Shown here: positions 1 to 8,519 of the stretch, one piece after another
Layout of the letters: each line of letters starts with the position of its first letter
How positions within the stretch are numbered: the stretch's first letter is position 1
Origin: Chara braunii
Lineage: Eukaryota; Streptophyta; Charophyceae; Charales; Characeae
Reading direction: 5' to 3'
DNA length: 64,000 nt
NCBI GenBank assembly: GCA_003427395.1
Contig: BFEA01000057.1
Coordinates: 3,223,478-3,287,477, forward strand
Program-made: the position numbers and the translations under genes
Notes under the pieces: generated by a model
Seen by the model: the letters and a program-made list of their open reading frames with translations, nothing else
What the model was told of the DNA's origin: nothing
The model's database searches: none

Positions 1-729
1 AAAAAAAAACGAACAAATCTGGAAAGAATTTCAAAAAAATATGCAAAAAGGAAAAACAAATTACTAGAAATTAAAAAAATAAAAAATATTATGCAGAATA
101 AAAATCCACACAACTTTTATCTGAGATTCATCACAAATCTTTTTTTTAGATTCTTTCTATTTTATCGGGTGTTCAACTACGCTAACAACTGGTCCGTGCG
201 AGGGTCAAAGAAAGTTCCAAAAATAAAATAAAATAAATCAAAAGAATCCTCGGCTACCAGCCCACTCGGATCACCTTGTTTTCCCTTGCGGCCCGACCGT
301 GCAAAGGACAGGGAAGACTCAAAAAAAAAAAAAAAAAAAAATTGTTTATCTAGGCTACCAGAGTGGCCCGGGTCCACTTGCCCGGCCGGGCCAAAAAGGA
401 ATTAAAAAAATAAAAATAAAAATTATTTTTCAATTAAAATTTTTATTTTAAATTTGGTACAGAATTTTGATGTGACCCTGAGGCAAAAGTTGTTCAATTT
501 AGTTTTCTTTATAACATAGTTTTTTTTTTCGGATTGTTTGGATTTTTTTTTTTTTTTTNTTTGGGCCGGGACCTTCCCTGGTCCTTGCACGGCCGGGCCG
601 CCTGGGAAAATAGGGTGACCCGGGCGGCCCGGCTGGTAGTCTAGTTATTTATGTATAAAAATAAAACTAAGCAAGTTTTGCCTCAGGGTCATATCGAAAT
701 TCTTTACCAAATTTAAAATAGAAAATAAA

Positions 730-760
<31 letters not shown>

Positions 761-1097
761 GGCCCAGCGGGGCAAGTGGTCCTGGGCCGCTCTAGTAGCC
801 TAGAAAGAATTGTAAAAAGAACTATGTTATGCAGAAGAATAAACTGAAAAAAAAATAAAAAAATATTTTTATTTTTTTTTCCTAGGTTACCAACCGGGTC
901 GTCCGGGTCACCTTGTTTGTCTAGGCACCCCGACCGTGTAAGGGCCAAAGAGAGTCCCAGCAAACAAAAAAAATCCAAAAAATTAAAAAACTTTGAAAAA
1001 AAAAAATATTATGCAGATAAAAAAACTGAACAACTTTGGCCTCAGAGTCACATGAAAAATCGTCACCGAATTGCAAATAAAAAACAAAGTTGAAAAA

Positions 1098-1129
<32 letters not shown>

Positions 1130-1700
1130 CTAGGTTGTTTTATCGGACGTCCGGGATCCCCTTGACCGTCCGGGATGTCCGACCGGACGTCTGGTCGAAC
1201 GTCGGACCGGACAAGGGATGTCCAACCTAACGCAAAAAAAATTAAAAAAATTATGTGGCTTCTACCTTGCATAAGGTGTATGCCACCAAAATTTTGGCTC
1301 ATTTGAGCCAATAGAAAAAAAGATAAAAATCTTCAAAGATTCTAATCCTCGCCTATACCCCTCCTATCCCCACCAAAACCCCTCGTACCCCCCCCCCTCC
1401 CACCCCAAATAGCACCCTATCACTAAATGCTCAGAAAATTCTGAATTTTTTATGGGGGGTCTCTATGGCATGCGCAATACTGTCATAATTTTTTTTTTGT
1501 TTTTTTTTTTTAGTGCCAAAAAGTCGTCGTCCGGAAATCCGGACGACGGGGGTGCCTTACGTCCGGGGAGACGTCCGGGGGAGACGTCCGATCTCCGGAC
1601 CATTGGTAACATAGTTTTTTTTGCCAAGCCGGGGAAGTCTCCTAGGCCACTCTGATAGGTGTTCAATCGTTTTTTTTTTTTTTGTCTTATGTTATCAGGT
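1..1700. repeat. A/T-rich and GC-rich alternating repeat region
   Basis: No gene is seen. Long A or T runs alternate with roughly 80-bp GC-rich modules containing GGCCCGG-type sequence (about 190-300, 570-645, 885-960, 1130-1230). A segment containing CCTGAGGCAAAAGTTGTTCA at about 431-500 recurs inverted at about 668-735 and again near 1025-1085. Reading frames here are A/T homopolymers (poly-Phe or poly-Lys) and should not be taken as genes. A single N lies near 559. Confidence 0.6.
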
Positions 1701-1723
1701 GTTCAATCATTGGGCACATGCGC

Positions 1724-2196
1724 TGGTAGAAGCAGACAAGGCCGTTTTTAGGCCCAGTTACGAACCAATTGGTGGGTGCTACAGACCCTTGGAAACATCG
1801 AGTTTTTTGGATGGGTTATTTGTTAGGCCCCTTCGGCCAACAAGTCTTCTATGATATGGTAGTACGATTTTCTGGTCAGTTAGGCTCTCGGGTAGGTTCA
1901 GGCGAAGTCTTTGGGGATTCACAAGTACTTATAGGAGTTTGTTGTAGTTAGTTTCTATCTGAAGCCAGGAGTTGACCCCTGACAAAGACCAGTTGGCGAC
2001 TGGTCGAAACGGGGCGTCAGGTCACGCCGCCATGCGTCGTTGTACTTCACTCTTGTCATTTTGAACGACGCGTCATGTGCTCGAATTTTTATCTGCTTCG
2101 TCTTGTTTCTTTTTTTTCCCTCATCGCTCCTTCTTCCTTGTCCTTTATTGTATGTTTAATGCGTTTGCATGATGTCATATCCAAACACTTATGTGC
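1724..2196 (+). repeat. Left pseudo-LTR of the Penelope-like element
   Basis: Begins TGGTAGAAGCAG and ends ACTTATGTGC. It is the same length as the copy at 7008-7480 with scattered substitutions. It contains a hammerhead ribozyme fold at 1974-2023. The repeat does not have TG...CA LTR ends, as expected for a PLE pseudo-LTR rather than a true LTR. Confidence 0.85.
1974..2023 (+). ncRNA. Hammerhead ribozyme, left copy, core-mutated
   Basis: Type I layout: stem I GACCC / AGGTC (one mismatch), core CUGACAA, stem II GACCAG / CUGGUC, GAAA, a 2-bp stem III with a 3-nt loop, then the GUC cleavage site. The conserved core should read CUGANGA; here G8, the residue that takes part in acid catalysis, is A. 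Self-cleavage is therefore probably lost (inference from known hammerhead chemistry). Confidence 0.8.
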
Positions 2197-2376
2197 TTCA
2201 TTACACGCAATAACCATCGTGACTTAAGACTGCGCTTGAGTGATTGCATTGACCAGTCCCACGTACTGCGTTTCGTTCCAGTGAACGATTCACACATACT
2301 TGTATCCGGTCCCTTGTTCTTTCATTCTTACTGTTTCTCTTTCTTGCTTATTTTTGTCCTTCATTTTTCTGCCACT

Positions 2377-3900
2377 ATGAGTTACGGAGGACAGAGGGTC
2401 TGCCATCACTGTAGGCAACCCGGTCATTTCATTAGGGATTGCCAGCTTCGGCAAATCCCGAATCTCGCTGCTCTCTTAATTGGCAATGGAGGAGAAGGAG
2501 GGGCGAACACACCACAGGATAATGACGGGTTACTTCCTGCTCCGAATGCTCTGGTGCCGTACAAGCCACCGCAAGCCAACGGAGAGCAGAACGATGGAGG
2601 CCGGTATAATCAGGGTGCTAACCACGGGTATAGAGGTCAGCATGGTCAAGGGTACGGCAATAACCAGGCACATGGGAATAACTTCTACAGAGGTGGTTAT
2701 CAGCAGAGGCCAAGGAACAATTGGTGGGGAGAGAATAGAGAGAGAGAGACGGATGATAGATTGGAGAAGGTGTGGGGATGGTACTCGGAGGAGATGGAAG
2801 CCAAGGATAAAGAGAGGCGTGCTAAGGAGGAGAAATTGAAGGAGGAAGAAGAGAAGAAGAGAATTCAAGCTATAGAAGATGAGCGTGCTAAGGCGAAAAG
2901 AGAGCGTGAGGAGTTTGAGCAGTCAATCGGCAAGATGGTCAGAGAGAGTATGAAGGAAGTTTGCGGCGCGGTCATCGGGAAAAAGGCGACTACGAGTCAA
3001 GTCTTTACAACAACCATCGATGTTGTCGACAAAAGTGATGAGGTTAGGCAGGTGGATGAACAACGGAAGCAACAACAGGAACACTGGCGGCGGGAAGATT
3101 CCGCAGCGAGAGAACAAATGGAGAAACAGAGGAGGGATGAGTTGGAAAAACTCAGGCAAGAGAATGGGGATCTCGTACGAATAGCCTTGGGGAGAGCTAG
3201 TCGGGAGCTGGATTCTATCAAAGCCGACAATGAAGCGCTGGTCCATGATTTCTTGGCTCTCAAGAGTGAGGTTGAAATCCTTAAGTGGAGTAACAAACGC
3301 ACCTCGGAAGCAGTCACGGAGAAAAGTCCTCCTACCGAGCCTGCTAAGGGAAAATCGCGGCAGCAAGAGGGTTCACAAACTCCGGCTGATTGGGCGAAGC
3401 TCGCGGAGGCATATCGGAAGATTGGCGACGAGAAAGATATGGCCGAGCGGGAGGTCTCGACACTTAAGGAGAGGATCAACAGGATCAAGATTGTGATTCC
3501 TTCTAGCATCAAACGGAAGGTATCGCTCCGACGAAGGAGCCCCAAGTTTGGGAACAGTCCCGGATCTAAGAATGGCGATCAAGTCAGAATCACCTTCGTA
3601 AGGAAGGTAGGCGACGAGGATGCTTTCTACAAGAGAGTGTGCAGTGATCTCGGCAAGCTCCGGAAAGGACAACTCGAGAAACTGTGTACGAAAGAAGAGA
3701 TTGACTATGTCGGCGTTAAGTAGACCGCGGCTGATCTGGCGGACATTTACACGACCAGAGCTTTTGATTGTCCAACCAATCGGCGTTTGGTCAGTAACGA
3801 CGAGCAAGAGGAAAACGTGGATGGGGATCCTGATAGGGAGGATTCCATGGATGTTGTTGGAGTATCTGCTGATGCATCCTTGAACTCGGAATCCTCGTAG
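2377..3900 (+). pseudogene. PLE ORF1: gag-like zinc-knuckle and coiled-coil protein
   Basis: Starts at ATG 2377 (MSYGGQRVC), just inside the left pseudo-LTR. A CX2CX4HX4C zinc knuckle (CHHCRQPGHFIRDC) lies at 2401-2442, typical of nucleic-acid binding by retroelement gag proteins. Next come a Gly/Asn/Gln-rich stretch, then a long Glu/Lys/Arg-rich segment (about 2740-3480) that looks like coiled coil, and a basic C-terminal part. An in-frame TAG at 3721-3723 interrupts it; the same frame stays open to TAG 3898-3900, so this is one broken ORF. It probably acts as an RNA-binding partner of the RT; this is inferred from the motif and the position. Confidence 0.7.
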
Positions 3901-3902
3901 GT

Positions 3903-5185
3903 TTGGTTCCGAGCGTCAGACAGGTCTATTCTTTGCTTTCTACTGTTCGTAAGTTAATGATCTCTAAGGCTGGGTTGAGCAATGTTAATCTGAATAAGAT
4001 TTTTCGTAGTTTGGTTATTCTGCTCATTCTGTCTTCGGCGATTCCCTTGGCTGTCAAATACTCTCCATACCTTTCTGCTCTAGTGTCTTCCCGATATGAC
4101 TTCTTCAGTTGTCCAGACCCAGTAGTGTACATTCTCGTTTCGCCGTGGTGCAAACATACCTATGTTGCATGTAGTTCACGGTCAGTTGATGTGCGTTGGA
4201 ATGAGCACGTACAACGGGCTAGTTACGAAGGACAGGACATTACTGTGAGGAATCATCGGTTGTATCGCTGGTTGAGATGGTGCGGAGTGGAGAATTACTT
4301 AGCGGTACCGATTGCTCATCCAAACGCACATGATTTTTTTGATGTTAAGCGTTTCTTCATTCGTTTTACTTTTCATTTTCTTAATAGCTTAGGACAGTCT
4401 AGATGCAATGCTAATAGAAAGTGTCGACCGGGGAAAAAGGAACGTGATAAGAATAGAAGACGGACCGGTTCGGTCAGTTGTTCCCACAATAGTTCATCCA
4501 CGCTGTTAAGTTTTGTTACGAGTTTCGGTACGTCTTCCGTTTCGTTGGTAAGAATTTTTTATGATGCTTTTGAAAAAGGAATTTATGCATTTTCAATTGT
4601 GTGTTGGGGCGGTTTTATTTTGTGTGACAAATGGAAAATGGTCAAAAGGAACTATGGATCTACGGTCGTGAATTCAGATTGTGGTACGTGTTTACTCAAA
4701 AGTGCGCATGGGTTGTTGGTTCCGGGCAAACAACTTGATATTAGCGGACTAACTAAATTTTGTTCTACGTTTTTTTAGAGGAAGAAGTCGCTGGTCCCAT
4801 TGTTGTCTAATCCCGCATCACGTAAAGACTTGTATAAGTGCAATTTCGATGAATTGTTGTTGAATTACTCTACTGTACGGTCCTTTTCTAAAAAGAAGAG
4901 TAGGAACACATTGCATTGTGTTTTGGCACGTGTGCTCAGAAGTAAATTCGACTTTCATATTAGGATTAAGCCCGTCATTAGAATCTCGTACGATGCTCGA
5001 CTTTCTAAATCCAAATTGAGGAAACTTTGTATCAAAAGTGTACAGAAGTCGGCTGTTAGGAAACCGCTCAAGGACATTATTTGTAGGCGTCTTAGAATAG
5101 TTTGTCATAAGAATAAGACTGTGACGGATTATATTCACAATTTCAGGCAGGCTGCTAGAAAACCCTCTCTTGAGCGTGTTGTCCC
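3903..5185 (+). pseudogene. PLE ORF2 N-terminal part: GIY-YIG endonuclease domain
   Basis: Frame follows ORF1 by two bases; the first ATG is at 3957. A GIY-YIG-like domain spans about 4125-4440: VYILVS (GIY position), HTYVAC (YIG position) and VDVRWNEH carrying the conserved Arg. The expected metal-binding Glu before the FFIR helix is not visible (DVKRFFIR), so catalysis may be lost. A stop at 4776-4778 is followed by continued homologous-looking basic sequence in the same frame to about 5180. The nuclease would nick target DNA for priming. Its place upstream of the RT is the permuted PLE arrangement. Alternative: a free-standing homing nuclease, which is unlikely given the pseudo-LTRs. Confidence 0.7.
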
Positions 5186-5310
5186 CTTGTTTCCCACGAA
5201 CTGCTTTCCTCTGACCAAGATACTCCTGCTGTCTCTTTTTCCCATCCACTACGCACCCACTCCTCTCTTGTCCCCTCATATTCGTCTTCTTCGTCCTCTT
5301 CTCCTCATGC

Positions 5311-5400
5311 TTCTTCTTCTTCTTCTTCTTCTTCTTCTTCTTCTTCTTCTTCTTCTTCTTCTTCTTCTTCTTCTTCTTCTTCTTCTCCTCCTCCTTCTTC
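5311..5400. repeat. (CTT)n microsatellite
   Basis: An almost pure CTT/TTC run inside the PLE coding region. It encodes poly-Leu on + or poly-Lys on -, both artefacts of the repeat, and probably expanded after the element died. Confidence 0.9.
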
Positions 5401-5599
5401 TTCTTGCCCACCCTTTCTGTCATTCAATTATGACGGACACATAGCATGTAGATTTTCGTTTGTATTTATCCCTCCCATTATTCAAAATTCGCGTAATATC
5501 CCTTATCCGGACCTGCAATCTAACATCCCTTCGCTTTCTCCGTCTATTAGACACTCATTGAATAATGTTCAAAATGATACTTCCCACTTTGATATCTCA

Positions 5600-7013
5600 T
5601 CTACGGAGCTGAAACAATGTTTCTCAAGAAGGAAGGATCATGTGTCGTTTGTCAGTAGTGATTGTAGAATAATCAAGGCATGAAAAGTTAAGCTAGAAGG
5701 GTTTGTGGTCTGTGATGTGGATCATAATCCGGGTGATTTTGTCCTGCTGTGTATTTGGAAGGATTTGATAGTTTGTTTCTCAAGAACTATGGTTTCGTCA
5801 AGACAGGCAATAACGAACAAGTCGTTATTAATAGTATTAAGAAGGACTATTTCGACAGAAAAAATCATAAACATGTCCGGTGGAACTATAGCTGTCAGTT
5901 GGGAAAGGCGTACACCATGCCTAAGTACAAAGACGTATGACGATGGAGACCTATTTGCCCATTTTGTTCCGATCCACCTGATAGTCTTAGTCGACTAGCT
6001 TCTAAAGTTGTTAATTATTTGTTATGGTCGCTTCCGGTAGATAGTAATTTTAATCTCAAATCCACTGTGGACTTGCTTTCGCGCCTTACCAAGTTCAACT
6101 CTTCTTTGGGTCCCTTTGAAGAGGTCAATGTTGCTAACTTCGATGTCAAAGAGATTTCTCCAACTTACCGCATAACTTTATCCTGAACGTTGTCGAATGG
6201 ATGGTTTCTGTGTTTAAAGAGAAAGGGTTTGACAAAGTCTTGGTGAAGTCTCGAGGGAAGAGTGTCACACTCACTAAGGGCAAGAGAACTCCGGAAGGTT
6301 GGAAGTGTGTTAGTTTTTCTAAATTGTTAAGTTTTGTAACGTTCGATTTGTCCAACACGTATACTATGTGCATGGGGCAGTTTTTGAAGCAGAAGGTGGG
6401 CATACCGATGGGCAAACCCGCCATCCCAGCATTGGCTTGTTTGTTATGCATCCATAACGAGTTTTGTTTTCTGAATTCATTAGGCTCTTAAAAGAAGTTG
6501 TTCTCAGGGATTCGTTTGATCGACGACGTTTCGGTATTTGCGAAGTATGAAAGGCGATCTATGATTTCGAAGTGGAATGCTCGGTAAGCTATCGAACGTT
6601 TTTGTCAGTGCTATGACGACAAACTCACTTTGGAGAAGATCAGTGATGGTGATAGTTGGGAATATCTAGGATGTGTCATCAAAGTGTTTCATGGACCTCC
6701 GAAGGTACTCTGCGCGGGTACTCACAAGAACGAGCGATGTGTATTGGATACTGGTATTATTTTCCAATGTCTGCAGGATTTTGCCTCATATTCATCCAAA
6801 CAGAAGAAGATAGCAGTTATCACGTTTTTCTTACACATAGCTAGACATATGAACAGTATGCCGGGTGCTGAGGTTTGTTTTCTGCTGACTCTGAAAATTG
6901 AGCTTAGATTAAGAGGGTTCCCGGACTATTACTTTAATAATGCCTTGGACCGTTTCTCTTGTAGGTATAATCATTGTTGGAATACATGGGTCCAGTGTTT
7001 GACTAAGTGGTAG
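5600..7013 (+). pseudogene. PLE ORF2 C-terminal part: reverse transcriptase
   Basis: The RT is spread over three frames. In order: VVCDVDHNPGDFVLLC (about 5708-5755), NFDVKE carrying the motif A Asp (about 6130-6150), GIPMGKPAIPALA, the PLE form of the RT B motif (about 6400-6440), and RLIDDV, the catalytic Asp pair (about 6510-6530). Thumb-like sequence follows to TAG 7011-7013, just inside the right pseudo-LTR. Frameshifts lie near 5745 and 6160; stops at 5938, 6489 and about 6588. The family copies RNA at a nicked target. This copy is dead. Confidence 0.75.
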
Positions 7014-7480
7014 AAGCAGGCAAGGTCGTTTTTAGGCCCAGTTACGAACCAATTGGTGGGTGCTACAGACCCTTGGAAACATCGAGTTTTTTTGATGGGT
7101 TATTTGTTAGGCCCCTTCGGCCAACAGGTGTTCTACGATACGGTAGTACCATTTTCTGGTCAGTTAGGCTCTCGGGTAGATTCATGCATTGTCTTTGCGG
7201 ATTCACAAGTACTTATAGGAGTTGGTTGTAGTTAGTTTCTATCTAAAGCCAGAAGTTGACCCCTGACGAAGACCAGCTGGCGACTGGTCGAAACGCGGCG
7301 TCGGGTCGTGCCGTCATGCGTTGTTGTACTTCACTCTTGTCATTTTGAACGACGCGTCCTATGCTCGGATTTTTATCTGTTTCATCTTGTTTCTCTTTTC
7401 TCCTTCATCGCTCCTTCTTCCTTGTCCTTTATTGTATTGTTAATATGTTTGCATGATGTCATATCCAAATACTTATGTGC
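7008..7480 (+). repeat. Right pseudo-LTR of the Penelope-like element
   Basis: Direct repeat of 1724-2196, starting at TGGTAGAAGCAG. It overlaps the last codons of the RT frame by a few bases. It carries the better preserved hammerhead ribozyme (7258-7307). Confidence 0.85.
7258..7307 (+). ncRNA. Hammerhead ribozyme, right copy, core intact
   Basis: Type I hammerhead: stem I GACCC (7258-7262) pairs perfectly with GGGTC (7303-7307); core CUGACGA (7263-7269); stem II GACCAG/CUGGUC (7271-7276 with 7284-7289); GAAA (7290-7293); a 2-bp stem III closing a 3-nt loop; cleavage expected after C7302 of GUC. All core positions match the hammerhead consensus. The very short stem III is the form reported in PLE pseudo-LTRs and may need a dimeric or stabilised state to cut. 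Confidence 0.88.
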
Positions 7481-7955
7481 ATGACTACAGTTGTTCGGGA
7501 TCCCGAAGAAACCGCTTTGTGGTCAATTGGGGTTGCCCAAGTCTCCGACGATCGAAGCGGGGAACCCCAAGACAACACATGGGGTGATTCAGAGAAAAGA
7601 AAAAAACAACAAAGGGCTTGCAGCACTTGTGGCATCTCCAACATTTCCAATGGTGGTTTCAGCTATCTGGACATGCCGATAAACTCCGATAAACTTCATT
7701 GAACATTTGTTTCTGATTGTTCAATTGGATAATTTGGAGGACAGGGTTAATTTAGAGGAGGGGGCTGATTCATAATTGAATTCGTATTTGAACTTTTTTT
7801 TTGTGTATTGAGTTTTAAGTGCATCTGACATTCCAGTTTTCATGTGGATTTGCCTCTTTTGAGTCTTCTGTGAAATTTCATGCATGTATGAGAACGTGTG
7901 GCGTCATTGTGGATTGAGATTGAATCAAGTTGTAGATTGTAATGAACTTTACCTG
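7481..7955. other. No gene seen
   Basis: Unique-looking flank to the right of the PLE. Short open frames have no recognisable motif. Confidence 0.5.
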
Positions 7956-7959
7956 AGTG

Positions 7960-8473
7960 AGAGCAGTAACTTAGTGGAAAAGCAAAGAAAAAGGTACTTG
8001 AAGTGCCCATAAGGTGGAGGGAAACTTAAAGCGTCAAGACCTTAAGCCCGCGATCCAATTCATCCATGCTTGGTTCTACACACTCCCTGAAGAAAAAAAA
8101 GAAGAAAAAAATTGTAACCTTCCATGAAGGTTTATGGAAGCTTAATGAGAGCAGTGACTTATATGAAAAGCAAAAGAAAAAGGCACCTGAAGTGCCCATA
8201 AGCTAGAGGGAAACTTGAAGCGTCAAGACCTTAAGCCCACAATCCAATTCATCCACGCTTGGTTCTACACGGTCCCTGAAGAAAAAAAAAAGAGGAAAAT
8301 AAGTGTAACCTTCAGTGAAGGCTTAAAGAAGCTTAATAAAGGCATTGACTTATATGAAAAGCAAAAGAAAAAGGTACCTGAAGTGCCCATAAGGTGGAGG
8401 GAAACTTGAAGCGTCAAGACCTTAAGCCCTCAATCCAATTTATCAATGCTTGGTTCTACACAGTCCCTGAAGA
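7960..8473. repeat. ~190-bp tandem repeat, about 3 copies
   Basis: Units marked by AAGCGTCAAGACCTTAAGCC at about 8029, 8219 and 8409, giving a 190-bp period. Each unit includes AAGTGCCCATAAG and, in the complete units, an A-rich linker followed by GTAACCTTC-N3/4-GAAGG. That last motif is shared with the ~92-bp satellite next door, so the two arrays are related. Confidence 0.85.
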
Positions 8474-8510
8474 TGTCTCTTATACACATCTAGATGTGTA
8501 TAAGAGACAG
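8474..8510. other. Assembly artefact: Nextera mate-pair junction
   Basis: TGTCTCTTATACACATCT followed by AGATGTGTATAAGAGACAG: two Tn5 mosaic ends back to back, the circularisation junction of a Nextera mate-pair library (first base missing). This is not organismal DNA. The flanks (GGTTCTACACAGTC to the left, GGTTTTACACAGTC to the right) are near-copies, so the join is probably chimeric. Confidence 0.97.
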
Positions 8511-8519
8511 GTTTTACAC

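Larger units (their letters stand above)
1724..7480 (+). mobile_element. Penelope-like retroelement, permuted (endonuclease first) type
   Basis: Two 473-bp direct repeats (1724-2196 and 7008-7480) enclose a zinc-knuckle ORF1, a GIY-YIG nuclease domain and a reverse transcriptase, in that order on the + strand. Penelope-like elements (PLEs) are known for pseudo-LTRs, hammerhead ribozymes and GIY-YIG nucleases. In canonical PLEs the nuclease is C-terminal to the RT. Here it is N-terminal, as reported for the permuted Chlamys/Naiad-type PLEs of green algae and invertebrates. Several stops and frameshifts make this copy inactive. The outer boundaries are where the two repeats stop matching; I found no convincing target-site duplication. 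Confidence 0.85.

Noticed and set aside
2530-3807. Antisense frames of 110-180 codons under the PLE ORF1
   Set aside because: Shadows of the real + strand zinc-knuckle ORF1.
4800-5444. Long frame with poly-Leu (and antisense poly-Lys) tail
   Set aside because: The tail is a translated (CTT)n microsatellite; only the part before about 5180 looks like real PLE sequence.
7008-7480. True LTR with TG...CA ends
   Set aside because: The repeat edges lack TG/CA, no primer-binding site follows, and the enclosed RT is of Penelope type; it is a pseudo-LTR.
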